64,000 nucleotides of DNA from Dietzia psychralcaliphila (GTDB lineage: Bacteria > Actinomycetota > Actinomycetes > Mycobacteriales > Mycobacteriaceae), in contig NZ_CP015453.1 in assembly GCF_003096095.1 (NCBI RefSeq), forward strand, positions 3,596,001 through 3,660,000, read 5' to 3'. Positions 42,731-51,468 of the stretch are shown here, piece by piece. The notes under the pieces are model-generated. The model saw nothing but the letters and a program-made list of their open reading frames with translations. It searched no databases and was not told where the DNA came from. Position numbers and translations under genes: made by a program. The first letter of the stretch is position 1; the number at the start of each line of letters is the position of its first letter.

Positions 42731-43615
42731 TCAGCCCTCGTTTCCGGGGCGGCCGTCCTCAGCGTTCCGGCGTGCGGGGACGGCCTCCCACCCGTCGCCG
42801 AGGCGCCGGACCAGCCCCATCCGCTCGAACTGGTCGAACCAGCCCGGAGCAGGCCACTCCCCCCAGCGCTCGGCGTAGTGTGCGCCGTTGCGCAGCAGGT
42901 CCTCCAGGTGTTCCACCGGCGGATCGGACACCGGATGCCACCGGTGATAGGCGTGGGCGCCCGCCACCAGCACCACCGGGACCCTCCGGTACAGCAGTCG
43001 GCGACCGAAGTCGGTGTCCTCCGCGCCGTATCCCGTGTACTGCTCGTCGAACGCGCCAAAGTCCGTGCGGAGGCGCTTCCAGAGGTCGGCGCGCAGGGCG
43101 AAGGACAGCGACCAGAACATCCCGAACTCGTCGGCCTCGAGTCGCCGGAGGCCCTGCTCGGGGAATGGCCGCGCCGCGTGCGGGTCGGTGAGGGCAGCCA
43201 GTTCGGCGGGGTCCGGTGCGCCGGCGCCTTCCGGCAGGTAGGTGACCGGGCCCATCCCCACCGAGTCGGGCGGCAGCTCCGCGTACCGTGAGCCCAGCTC
43301 CGGGCCGGGTATGCAGTCCACGTCCAGGAAGATGACCAGGTCGGCGCCGGCCTCCACCGCCCGGTCCCCTCCCGTGTTCCGGCAGCGGGCCACCGGCAGG
43401 TCCCGTCCCGCCGGCACCTCCAGTGGGTCCGCACCGTCCGCGGCGAGTTCGGCCGCCAGTTGCGCACTACCGGGCCGTTCGGGCAGCACCACCACGTGGT
43501 GGGCGCCCGGCAGGTGCGCGGTCAATGCCCGGCGCTGTGACCGCAGGTGCCCGGCCCGCGCCGGGGTGCACACGGTCACCACGGCAACCGACGACGGTGA
43601 GGGATCGAATGTCAT
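42731..43615 (-). CDS. Family 2-type glycosyltransferase
   Basis: 294 residues, GT-A fold. The metal-binding motif is VIFLDVDCIPG (near 99) and the acceptor-side block GYGAEDTDFGRRLLYR (near 201) is the galactosyltransferase-C-terminal type motif. HRWHP follows. No membrane segment, so it works on the cytoplasmic face. The ATG at 43615 overlaps the previous gene's stop by ATGA. It is the last gene of the glycan operon. Donor and acceptor unknown. Confidence 0.88.
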   Translation of the reverse strand: MTFDPSPSSVAVVTVCTPARAGHLRSQRRALTAHLPGAHHVVVLPERPGSAQLAAELAADGADPLEVPAGRDLPVARCRNTGGDRAVEAGADLVIFLDVDCIPGPELGSRYAELPPDSVGMGPVTYLPEGAGAPDPAELAALTDPHAARPFPEQGLRRLEADEFGMFWSLSFALRADLWKRLRTDFGAFDEQYTGYGAEDTDFGRRLLYRRVPVVLVAGAHAYHRWHPVSDPPVEHLEDLLRNGAHYAERWGEWPAPGWFDQFERMGLVRRLGDGWEAVPARRNAEDGRPGNEG

Positions 43616-44673
43616 CGTGCACGGACTCCCGGGTCCGACGACACCGTCTCCAGCACCGCCGCCAACCGCTCGGCCGCGCCGTCGATCTCCCATGCCTCCC
43701 GCAGGCCCGAGCCCGCACCCGGCGTCGACCGCGACCGTTCGAGAGTCCGACGTACCGCGCTGATGCGGTCCTCGACGGAGGAGTCACGACCGACGACGGC
43801 TCCGTGGCCGAGACCCTCGAGCTTCGCGGCGGTGTCGTCCTGCTCGGCGAAGGGCCGCTCCTCGGGCACCGCGACCACGTGGGCGTCGGCGGCGGCGAGG
43901 TCGGCCACCGAGCTCTGACCGGCCGCGCTGATCACCACGTCGGCCCGGCACAGCTCGGCCCACGGGTCGGAGATCCAGCGACCACCGGGCCCGCCGAGTT
44001 CCACCCACTCCACCTCGCCGAGTTCCTCGCGGACGGCGTCCCACCGATGGTCACGGCCTTCTCCCCCGCTGCCCCGCAGGTGCAGTACGCGAGGTCGACC
44101 GTGGCCTCTGTCCGCCGGAACCGGGTGGCGGCCGGCGAACCTCGAGACCCCGCCCACCGGGATCAGCGGATCGGCGGCCCCGGCCGGCACGGGCGCCCCC
44201 GCCGAGCGAGGCCAGCCGGCGACCAGCGCCGAGCACACGGCATGTGCCAGTGCGTGCGGGGCGTCGTCGCGTCGGCCGGGGAGCACGGTGGAGACCACGG
44301 GCGTGCCGGTCAGGCGGGCGGCCAGAGTGACCTCGACCGAGATGTCGGTCCACATCACGGTCGGCCGGTGGGTGTCGATCCATCCGGTCAGCATCGCCGT
44401 CCGCTGCCGCAGGCCCGGTTGGCCCAGCGGCGCCCAGTGCAGGCGACCACCGGCGGTCGGTTCGAGGACGTGGTCGATGGTCCCGGCCACGGCTCCAGGT
44501 CCGTCGTGGTCCAGGGGCAGCGGCAGGATCCGGATGCGAGCGGGATCCGGGTTCACGCCGTCCCCGACGTCTGCGGAGGTCAGGATGGTGACCTCATCGT
44601 CCATGGCGGCGGCCACGGCGAACGCACGCTGGAGGTGTCCGTTCCCGTGATGGTGCGCGTACACCCCGATCAC
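43612..44673 (-). CDS. MurG-like glycosyltransferase
   Basis: 353 residues of GT-B type. The N-terminus VIGVYAHHHGNGHLQRA resembles the glycine-rich acceptor loop of MurG/UGT-like enzymes, and the C-terminal donor site is ISAAGQSSVADLAAADAHVVAVPEERPFAEQ (near 255-285, conserved Gly/Ser and Glu/Gln). GTG 44673 overlaps the preceding stop (GTGA), and its own stop overlaps the next start (ATGA), showing tight coupling in the operon. Confidence 0.85.
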   Translation of the reverse strand: MIGVYAHHHGNGHLQRAFAVAAAMDDEVTILTSADVGDGVNPDPARIRILPLPLDHDGPGAVAGTIDHVLEPTAGGRLHWAPLGQPGLRQRTAMLTGWIDTHRPTVMWTDISVEVTLAARLTGTPVVSTVLPGRRDDAPHALAHAVCSALVAGWPRSAGAPVPAGAADPLIPVGGVSRFAGRHPVPADRGHGRPRVLHLRGSGGEGRDHRWDAVREELGEVEWVELGGPGGRWISDPWAELCRADVVISAAGQSSVADLAAADAHVVAVPEERPFAEQDDTAAKLEGLGHGAVVGRDSSVEDRISAVRRTLERSRSTPGAGSGLREAWEIDGAAERLAAVLETVSSDPGVRAR

Positions 44674-45770
44674 GGGGCGGCTCCGACCGGAAGCCCTCTC
44701 AACTGCGCTTCGACACGGTCGATCCGCCGCTCGTGGGAGAAGGCGGCGGCGGCGGCGCGCGCTGTGGCCACCCGGTCGAGGGTCAGAGCCGCGGGGATGG
44801 CCGCGGACAGGGCGGAGGCCGGATCTCGGCCCGGGTCGACCAGCACCACGCCGGGCTGCCCGCTGAGGATCTCGCGGATCCCGCCGCGGGCGAGCGCGAC
44901 CACCGGGGTTCCGCAGGCCAGCGCCTCGACGGCGGTCAGCCCGAAGGGCTCCTCCCAGCACGGGGTCACCAGGGCCACCGAGGCTCCCGCGACGAGCGGG
45001 ACCAGCGCGTCGCGCCCGAGTGCACCGTGATAGCGGACCGCGCTCGCCGCGTCACGCAGGCGAGGGGCGAGCACTCTACGCATGTAGTGTTCATCGCCGA
45101 TCCGGCCGGCAAGGTCGAGCGTCATCCCGGCACTCAGGGCGGCGTCGACCGCCAGGTGCGGCGCCTTCTCCGGCACTATGCGCCCGCACCACACCGCGCG
45201 CGGCGGGGCCGCTGCCGTGGCGCGTGGCCGCCAGATCCGCGTGTCCACTCCGTTGGGGACCACCTCCGCACCCTGGGGCACCCGCCACGAGCTGAGCACC
45301 GAGCGACTGACGGCCTGGACCTGTCCCGTCGCCTCGCCGAGCAGGTCGAAGGCGTCCTGCATCGGGCCGAGCCGCGGGCAGTGCAAGGTGGTGATCATGC
45401 GGGCGTGCAGGTCCGCGGCGCGGATCAGGGGGACGTGGCTCAGGCTGTGGTTGAGGACCACGTCGAACCCGGAACCGACCAGGTGGTCCATCAACCGGTC
45501 GAACTCGCCGGCGTCGGCCTCGTAGCCGCCCGGCGGGTAGAAGCTGTCCCCGAAACCGGACACGCCGGTCATCGAGGTGAACTGGAACCTCGGGTCGTGG
45601 CCCTCGCTGCCGGCGGCGGCGAACAGCGTCACGCTGTGCCCACGCTTGCGCAGGGCCTGCACCTCCTTGGCCACCACCACCTCGAGGCCACCGGCGTACG
45701 GCTCCCGGATGGGGAACCGCGAAGGTCCGATCACCGCGATGTTCAACGGGTCGTCGTTCTGGGCGTCCAC
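44670..45770 (-). CDS. Family 4-type glycosyltransferase
   Basis: 366 residues, GT-B fold with the standard GT4 motifs: PYAGGLEVVVAKEVQALRKRGH (24-45), VVPNGVDTRIW (near 170), CGRIVPEKAPHLAVDAA (near 193) and the donor-site EPFGLTAVEALACGTPVV with the EX7E spacing (near 270). Such retaining enzymes use nucleotide sugars in the cytoplasm. GTG start at 45770. The 220-base gap upstream contains GC-rich palindromes and an 11-bp repeat and may hold an internal promoter. Confidence 0.92.
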   Translation of the reverse strand: MDAQNDDPLNIAVIGPSRFPIREPYAGGLEVVVAKEVQALRKRGHSVTLFAAAGSEGHDPRFQFTSMTGVSGFGDSFYPPGGYEADAGEFDRLMDHLVGSGFDVVLNHSLSHVPLIRAADLHARMITTLHCPRLGPMQDAFDLLGEATGQVQAVSRSVLSSWRVPQGAEVVPNGVDTRIWRPRATAAAPPRAVWCGRIVPEKAPHLAVDAALSAGMTLDLAGRIGDEHYMRRVLAPRLRDAASAVRYHGALGRDALVPLVAGASVALVTPCWEEPFGLTAVEALACGTPVVALARGGIREILSGQPGVVLVDPGRDPASALSAAIPAALTLDRVATARAAAAAFSHERRIDRVEAQLRGLPVGAAP

Positions 45771-45932
45771 GGGCCCCCTCTCGCCTCGGTCGCGCCGGCC
45801 GATCCGGCTGTCCCTGCTGCTCTGGGCATTCCCGATCGCAGTCGGTTTTCCCTGATCTCCGATGGTGACCCCCCGGGGGGCCTGCCGCCACCGGAGGGGC
45901 AGCGGCGGGGTGGGCGGCCCCGGGGCCCCGCC

Positions 45933-45976
45933 GGTCAGGCACAGGTCAGGCGCAGGTCAGGCGCCGGTCAGGCACA
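45933..45976. repeat. 11-bp tandem repeat, 4 units, inside the glycan locus
   Basis: Four units of GGTCAGGCACA type follow one another between the 3' end of one glycosyltransferase gene (stop at 45991) and the start of the next (45770). Just before it, 45914-45932 is a GC-only stretch rich in short palindromes that could act as a terminator. Confidence 0.7.
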
Positions 45977-45990
45977 GGTCGGCAGCGGGG

Positions 45991-47313
45991 TCACCAGCCG
46001 CCGAGGATCCGCTCGAGCCGCACCCCCGCGCCGTCTGCTCCGAAGGTCGTGACCCCCACCTCCGCCGCCGGGATCGCGGCCGGCGCGCCGGGGCGGTCAC
46101 CCCAGAGCTGCTCCCGGGCCAGGGCTCGCGAGGTGCGGATCGTCGCGAGGACGCGCCCCTCGTCGTCGTCGACGGTGACGCTTCCCACGGGTGGGCACAG
46201 GGCGCGCAACCGTTCCGGGTCGAGCGCCCCGAGCGCGCAGGGACGGAGGATGTCGACCAGGACCTCGGGACGACGACGAGGACCCGCCCCCCGCGTCCCC
46301 GCTTCCCACCACGGGCCGCGCCCGGCGAGTCGGACCCGGGGGTCGGCAGCGAAGAGTTCGGCGATCTCGGCGGCGTCGGGGCTGGCGGGGTCGGCGCTCA
46401 CCGCCACGTCGGCCCAGCGCAGGAGCGAGGCGCACGTCGCCGCGTCGGCCCCGCTCCCCGCGTGCCCGGAATGGAGGTGAACCGCGATGAGCGGGACCTC
46501 GAAGATTCCGCCGGCCGGCCGGGTGAGCGGGGAGACGATGAGCGGGGCCAGGCGGGCGGACTCGGCGTTCTTCTGGGCCAGGTGGTCGGGGTCGTCCTCC
46601 GCGCGCCCGCCCCAGTCCGGGCCGTCGTGCCAGGCCACGGCGTCGGGGACGTGGCGCAGTCGGCCGCCGACCTGCTCGCAGCGCCAGGCCAGGTCCCAGT
46701 CCTCGCCGCCGTAGCCGACGATGTCGGGATCGAACCCCCCGGACAGGTCGTAGAGGCGTCGGTGGAGCCCGAACACCGCCGAGAGCACCCCTCGCCACAG
46801 CCCCGCGCGCCACCCGCCCTCGTCACGGGTGAGGTCCTCGGTCTCGGCGTAGAACGAGGCGGGCCACGCCGGGTCGGGGAGGACCTCGGCAGGATCGAGG
46901 TCGGCGCGGTCGGGGTCGGCGAGGTCGGCGAACCGCCCGTACCGGCGCCGGCCCACCACCAGCAGGTCCGGGTTCCCATCGAGCGCCGCGAGCAGGGTGG
47001 CCACGTAGCCGGGCCCGGGGACGGTGTCGCCGTCGAGGAACAGAATGAGTTCGCCGTCCCCGGCCCCGGCCCCCAGGTGACGGGCGGCGGAGGCCCGGAA
47101 GCCGAGGTCGGCTTGCCTGACCACGGTGACCTCCGGCGGGACGGTCGGCGGGGTGGGCGAGCCGTCGTCGGCCACGATCACCCGCGGTGGCTGGGCGAGG
47201 CCGGTCTGGCGGCGCAGAGCGGACAGGATCCGGTCGAGCATCCGCTGGTCCCGGTAGTACGGGATCACCACGTCAACGCTCATCGTGTCCGCGCTCGCCT
47301 GGCCCACGCTCAC
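45991..47313 (-). CDS. Family 2-type glycosyltransferase with extra C-terminal domain
   Basis: 440 residues. The N-terminal 260 residues form a GT2 domain: VDVVIPYYRDQRMLDRIL, VIVADDGSP, LILFLDGDTVPGPGY (metal site) and GYGGEDWDLAWRCEQ. The remaining ~170 residues hold no motif I recognise but mention-worthy blocks LIAVHLHSGHAG and VDILRPCALGALDPERL; they may act as a second domain. GTG 47313 was chosen since GGAGG lies seven bases upstream; ATG 47283 is an alternative. It lies 25 bases after the next upstream gene. Confidence 0.88.
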   Translation of the reverse strand: MSVGQASADTMSVDVVIPYYRDQRMLDRILSALRRQTGLAQPPRVIVADDGSPTPPTVPPEVTVVRQADLGFRASAARHLGAGAGDGELILFLDGDTVPGPGYVATLLAALDGNPDLLVVGRRRYGRFADLADPDRADLDPAEVLPDPAWPASFYAETEDLTRDEGGWRAGLWRGVLSAVFGLHRRLYDLSGGFDPDIVGYGGEDWDLAWRCEQVGGRLRHVPDAVAWHDGPDWGGRAEDDPDHLAQKNAESARLAPLIVSPLTRPAGGIFEVPLIAVHLHSGHAGSGADAATCASLLRWADVAVSADPASPDAAEIAELFAADPRVRLAGRGPWWEAGTRGAGPRRRPEVLVDILRPCALGALDPERLRALCPPVGSVTVDDDEGRVLATIRTSRALAREQLWGDRPGAPAAIPAAEVGVTTFGADGAGVRLERILGGW

Positions 47314-47338
47314 CGGTCCACCTCCACAGATCGAGCGG

Positions 47339-48358
47339 TCACGCCGACCACCGCTCCCACACCCGCAGGTACGAGCGGCCCAGCTCCGCGAGACCGGGTT
47401 CGGGCGGTTCGACGCGGGTCGGGGATGGGTCGTCGAGCAGTCGCCGCAGTTCACCCGGGAGGTCGGTGGCGTCGGTGAGCAGCAGGGATCCCGGGCGCCT
47501 GTGCTCCATCTCGCGGGTGTAGTCCGAGGCGCTGACGAGAGGACGGCGGCCGGCGGCGGCCCAGGTGTTGATCGAGCCCGACGCCGACACGTTGCGGAAC
47601 AAGGCGACGGGCACGGTCACTTCACCGAGGACGCGGGCGAGCTCGTCGTCGTCGATACGCCCGGTCACCTCTGCGCGACCACCCGCCGCCCTGACGGTCT
47701 CCATCGCGGTCCGCACGTAGTCCTCGTGGCCTTCGGCCGGCACTCCGAGGAGACGCAGGGTGATCGCACGGTCACCGGCGGTGGCGAGCTCGGCGACCGC
47801 GGCCGCCACGAGGTCGACCGCCTTGCCGGGGTGCAGGAAGCCGAAGACCCCCACAGACCGCTCGTCAGGTCGGAGCTCGACCGTCAGCGACCCGGGGCGG
47901 CCGAGGTCGGGAACGGGCAGGGGGATGACGGCGTCGACGGCGATCCCCGCGGCGGCGCAGAGGTGGCGCTCGTGCTCGGAACTCACCACGACCAGGCCAG
48001 CGGCCGCCGCGATCCGCCGGTAGGCCAGCGTCCGACGCAGGCACCGCTCGGTGCCCTCGGCCGGCTGCGGCACGTCGTGCAGCGTCACGCCGATCGGTCG
48101 ATCCCGGGCCAGCGACTCGAGGGCCTCGGCGGCCTCGTCCGGTGTCGCCCCGAACAGCGAGTCTGTGACGTGCAGGTGCACGGCGCTGCCGGGCCCAACG
48201 TTCGGGGCGTCGGCCAGGGCGTCGGCCAGTTGCGCGATGTCCGCCACCTCGAGCAGCGGGGTCCCGGCGGCGTGAGCGCAGTCGGCGGCGAATCGGGTCA
48301 CCCCGTGCGCCGGCGGGCCGAGGGCGATCGTCAGCGGCAGGGTCGACGATGCTGTCAC
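47339..48358 (-). CDS. Putative GT-B glycosyltransferase
   Basis: 339 residues. The pattern is GT4-like but weak: VHLHVTDSLFGA, VTLHDVPQP, LVVVSSEHERHLC, GVFGFLHPGKAVDLVAAAV (donor-domain start near 175) and SASGSINTWAAAGRRPLVS (near 265). Its GTG start overlaps the WcbI-like gene's stop by GTGA. I call it a glycosyltransferase from these motifs and its position; catalytic residues are not certain. Confidence 0.75.
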   Translation of the reverse strand: MTASSTLPLTIALGPPAHGVTRFAADCAHAAGTPLLEVADIAQLADALADAPNVGPGSAVHLHVTDSLFGATPDEAAEALESLARDRPIGVTLHDVPQPAEGTERCLRRTLAYRRIAAAAGLVVVSSEHERHLCAAAGIAVDAVIPLPVPDLGRPGSLTVELRPDERSVGVFGFLHPGKAVDLVAAAVAELATAGDRAITLRLLGVPAEGHEDYVRTAMETVRAAGGRAEVTGRIDDDELARVLGEVTVPVALFRNVSASGSINTWAAAGRRPLVSASDYTREMEHRRPGSLLLTDATDLPGELRRLLDDPSPTRVEPPEPGLAELGRSYLRVWERWSA

Positions 48359-49221
48359 CGGAGCCCCAGCATCTCGATGCGGTCGGCGTGGCGCCGAAGG
48401 CCCTCCTCGACCACCCCCGGCGTGGACGCGTACCAGGCCAGATGGGCGTTCACGACCTCGCCGGCGGGGACGGCGACGCCGTCGACACGCCAGTCGCGCG
48501 GACCGGTCTCCGGAAGACCGAGGGCGCGCTCGACGGCCCGGTCCACGGGCGCCCTCGTGGCGCCGAGAGGTTCGCGATCACCTATCCGGGGCGGGGGGTC
48601 GATCAGGCCCGGGGGCAGTGCTGCGAGGACGCGGTCGAAGACTTCGGCCAGGGTGTGGCGGTCCGGATGATTGATGGTGTGCCACCGCGGAATGCCCTCG
48701 AGCAGGTCCGAGGCGGTCAGGGTGCCGTGGGCGTTCTCGCGGGCCCGGAGCGCGTCGACGGACTCCCGAGCCGACGCGTGCGCCTGATCGGAATCGGGCG
48801 CGGCCTCGAGCACGTCCCGATCCCCGGTCGCGGCGGCCACGATCGCCCGTAGGTCGTGATACGGGGCGATCGGCGGGACGAGAGAGCGGTCGCGAGGGGG
48901 TCGGATCAGCACCTGGTACGGGTGCAGCCCGGCGTATCGCAACACCGGAACCAGGACCACCGTCGCCGAGGCCGGCAACTGCGCTGCGAGCTGACGGTGG
49001 CCCAGCGGCAGGTCGCGGTAGTCGTCCCGGACGGGCTGGACGATCAGCACATCGGTACGGGCGAGGTCGGCGTGCAGCCCGGGGATGTCGCCAGGGGCCA
49101 TCTCGTAGACCGGCCGGACGTCAGTCACCGCAACCCCGTCGGCGGAGCGCAGCAGGTCACGGTAGACGTCGGCCTGGCAGTTGCCGATCACCATGACGGA
49201 CGGCTGGACGGGGGTGCTCAC
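48355..49221 (-). CDS. WcbI-like polysaccharide biosynthesis protein
   Basis: 288 residues. The opening MVIGNCQADVYRDLL is the hallmark of the WcbI family, described in Burkholderia capsule loci as a CoA-binding, SGNH-like putative acetyltransferase; the later TINHPDRHTLAEV fits its second conserved block. No signal peptide. GTG 49221 is the likely start, ATG 49194 possible. It is first in the five-glycosyltransferase operon and probably decorates or caps the glycan. It is divergent from another glycosyltransferase gene. Confidence 0.8.
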   Translation of the reverse strand: MSTPVQPSVMVIGNCQADVYRDLLRSADGVAVTDVRPVYEMAPGDIPGLHADLARTDVLIVQPVRDDYRDLPLGHRQLAAQLPASATVVLVPVLRYAGLHPYQVLIRPPRDRSLVPPIAPYHDLRAIVAAATGDRDVLEAAPDSDQAHASARESVDALRARENAHGTLTASDLLEGIPRWHTINHPDRHTLAEVFDRVLAALPPGLIDPPPRIGDREPLGATRAPVDRAVERALGLPETGPRDWRVDGVAVPAGEVVNAHLAWYASTPGVVEEGLRRHADRIEMLGLR

Positions 49222-49305
49222 CGCGCCGAGCGTATGCAGGCCCCCAGGTGGCGGCAACCGGCCCGCGTGTGGGTGCCTCGTTAGGGCGGTGTGGGTGCCC
49301 GCAGT

Positions 49306-49380
49306 ACGGGCGTCAGGAGTACGGATGGCAGGAGTACGGATGGCAGGAGTGCGGATGGCAGTGCTCGAGTGGCAGGGTGA
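49306..49380. repeat. 15-bp tandem repeat, 5 units, in the divergent glycan promoter
   Basis: Units 49306-49320, 49321-49335, 49336-49350, 49351-49365 and a weaker 49366-49380; the second and third are identical (ACGGATGGCAGGAGT). The array is in frame with the glycosyltransferase that follows and would encode a VRMAG repeat if translation began upstream. Confidence 0.8.
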
Positions 49381-49384
49381 CGGG

Positions 49385-50542
49385 GTGAACCCCAGCGACT
49401 CCTCGACCCCGGTCCCGCTCCGGGTCCGGGTCCGGTCGATCCCCGCCGGCCACGACTACGTGCGCCACGCCGTCGGGTCCGCGGCGGGGGTCCTGGTGCT
49501 CGACGACCCCCTGCTCGATCCCGCCGACCCGGGTCGGTGGTGGCCGCACCCGGCGCTCGAAGCAGCGGAGCGCCCCGAGGTGCTCGACGGCGCCGACCTC
49601 GTGCACGTGCACTTCGGCTACGAGCACCGCTCCCCGGGGCAGGTCGCGGGGTTCGTCTCCGCCGTCCGGGGCCGCGGCCTGCCCCTGGTGGTGACCGTGC
49701 ACGATCTCCGGAATCCACACGAGGCGGACCCGGCCGCGCACCTGGAGCGGACGGGACACCTGGTACGCGGAGCAGATGCGGTGATCACGCTGACCGAGGG
49801 CGCGGCGGACGAGATCCGGCGACGATGGGGGGCGAACGCGCAGGTCATCCCCCATCCACGACTCATGCCTGCCGGGACCACCGAGCCGTACCGACTCCGC
49901 CGACTCGACCGAACCCGGCTCAGGCAGCCCGGTCACCCCAGCCGACTCCAGGGCTCCGGACCGGTCGGGCGTCCCGCCGGGGGGCGGATCGTGGGCGTCG
50001 TCATGGGCTCGTTGCGGGCCGGGATCGCCGCCGAGGGCCTGCTCCCGCACCTGGCCGATGCGCTTCCCGACGGGGTCGCTCTGGTGGTGATGGTGCGCGC
50101 GACCGCCCTCACCGCCGCTCGCGCCCCCGACCACGCCCGGCACGAGGCGGCTCTCGCACTGGACCGCCTCGCCGAGCGCCCGGACATCGAGATCCGCCCG
50201 CACGACCTGCTGACCGACGACGAGTTGTGCCGGTCCCTCGCCGGGTTCGACGCCCTGGTCCTGCCCCACCGCCACGGAACGCACTCCGGGTGGCTGGAGC
50301 TGTGCCGCGACCTGGGCCTGCCGCCGGTCATCCCGGATGTCGGATATCTGGTCGAGCAGTGGGGCTCCGACACGGGCCGCTACGACCCCGAGGATCCTCG
50401 GGTAGACGAACTGCGCCGGGCGTTGGCCGCCGCCCTCTCCGCACCTCCCGTCCCCGCACGCGCCGCAGATGCCGAAGACGAGGCGGTCGCCGCGGCCCAC
50501 ACCGCGCTCTACCGGGGCACGGTCCAGACGGCCTGCTCGTGA
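49385..50542 (+). CDS. GT4-like glycosyltransferase, divergent from the glycan operon
   Basis: 385 residues. LVHVHFGYEHRSPGQV, PLVVTVHDLRNPHEADP and DAVITLTEGAADEIRRRWG are GT4 N-domain features; FDALVLPHRHGTHSGWLELCRDLGLPPVIPD (near 290-320) is the donor-site region, although the usual Glu of EPFG is replaced. GTG 49385 is a guess; ATG 49355 inside the repeat array is the main alternative. Probably part of the same glycan pathway as the operon on the other strand. Confidence 0.8.
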   Translation: MNPSDSSTPVPLRVRVRSIPAGHDYVRHAVGSAAGVLVLDDPLLDPADPGRWWPHPALEAAERPEVLDGADLVHVHFGYEHRSPGQVAGFVSAVRGRGLPLVVTVHDLRNPHEADPAAHLERTGHLVRGADAVITLTEGAADEIRRRWGANAQVIPHPRLMPAGTTEPYRLRRLDRTRLRQPGHPSRLQGSGPVGRPAGGRIVGVVMGSLRAGIAAEGLLPHLADALPDGVALVVMVRATALTAARAPDHARHEAALALDRLAERPDIEIRPHDLLTDDELCRSLAGFDALVLPHRHGTHSGWLELCRDLGLPPVIPDVGYLVEQWGSDTGRYDPEDPRVDELRRALAAALSAPPVPARAADAEDEAVAAAHTALYRGTVQTACS

Positions 50543-50574
50543 GCCCACTCCCCGCACTCGGCGCACTCGCCGAA

Positions 50575-50608
50575 AGGTCACACCTGATCACGTTTTCCCA
50601 GGTGACCT
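50575..50608. terminator. Hairpin after the divergent glycosyltransferase
   Basis: AGGTCACACCTG (50575-50586) pairs with CAGGTGACCT (50599-50608) with a two-base bulge. It follows the stop codon by 33 bases. The next stretch, 50636-50735, is almost pure G/C low-complexity sequence with no gene. Confidence 0.6.
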
Positions 50609-50742
50609 GACTCGGATCGCCACATTCGTGACCACTCGGCGGGGGGCAGACGAGCGGGGGCGAGCGGGCGCCCGGGCGCGCGGGCCGGGGCGAGCGGGCG
50701 CGCGGGCGCGGGCCGGGGCGGGGTGGGCGCAGGGGCGCGACG

Positions 50743-51417
50743 TCAGCCCTCCTTGCGGCGCACCATCTCGTTGATCCACTCGGGCGCGTACGGCGAGGTG
50801 CAGCCCGCGGGCGTCGGATAGTCGCGCAGCACCCCGAGCCGCTCACCGATCTCGAGGGCGCGCCCGCGCAGCTCCGGATTCTGGATCCCGATCTGCGCCA
50901 GGCAGGTGTTCATCTCCCACTGCAGCCGCTCGTGCGCCCCGGCCATCTCGGCTTCGATCACGCTCAGCAGCCCCGGAAGGTCAAGCCCCTCGGGCTTCTT
51001 GACCACCCTGTCGGCGGTGAGCGACCAGCCGGCGGCGGCGACCACCGGATCGGGATCGCCCAGCCACTCCCGCCGCAGTTGCTCAGCGTGCGGGCCCTTC
51101 ATCACCACATAGCCGACCAGCCAGTCGTGCACCTTGCGGGTACGGGCCTCCCGCAGCATCTCGTCCAGCTCCGCCGCGGAGAACTCCTTGGGCCGGCAGA
51201 TCAGCAGCGCGAGCAGGCGCGCCGCCGAGTCGCCCGTGGCCCACAACTCCACCGCGAAGGGCTGGTTCTTCTTGATCCGCTTGGCCACCGCGCGCAGCTT
51301 GGTCAGGTTGACCGCGTGATCGTCCCCGTGCCGCTCGTTGACCGCTCTGATCGCGGGGTCCTCGAGTGCTGAGAGCTCGGCCATCACGTCCGCGAGCGCC
51401 GGCGTTGTCGTCGTCAT
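50743..51417 (-). CDS. DNA alkylation repair protein (AlkD-like HEAT fold)
   Basis: 224-residue all-helical protein of the COG4912/AlkD-like family: NERHGDDHAVNLTKLRAVAKRIKK (near 26-49), WATGDSAARLLALLICRPKE and VHDWLVGYVVMKGPHAEQLRREW. AlkD-type glycosylases remove bulky N3/N7-alkylated bases without base flipping. The start has GAGGAGA upstream. It is divergent from a pyrimidine-dimer-glycosylase-like gene 51 bases away. Several COG4912 members have no shown activity, so glycosylase function is family inference. Confidence 0.82.
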   Translation of the reverse strand: MTTTTPALADVMAELSALEDPAIRAVNERHGDDHAVNLTKLRAVAKRIKKNQPFAVELWATGDSAARLLALLICRPKEFSAAELDEMLREARTRKVHDWLVGYVVMKGPHAEQLRREWLGDPDPVVAAAGWSLTADRVVKKPEGLDLPGLLSVIEAEMAGAHERLQWEMNTCLAQIGIQNPELRGRALEIGERLGVLRDYPTPAGCTSPYAPEWINEMVRRKEG

Positions 51418-51468
51418 ATCGGTCTCCTCGTCCGCCCCGCCCCGCGCCCGCCGCCCTATACTCGCCGG

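Noticed and set aside
49306-49380. CRISPR or att-site repeats in the glycan promoter
   Set aside because: Short contiguous 15-bp units without spacers; no integrase or tRNA.
50636-50735. Possible small gene or RNA in the G/C-only stretch
   Set aside because: Low-complexity GGGCGAGCGGGCGC-type sequence without start signal, motif or stable defined fold.
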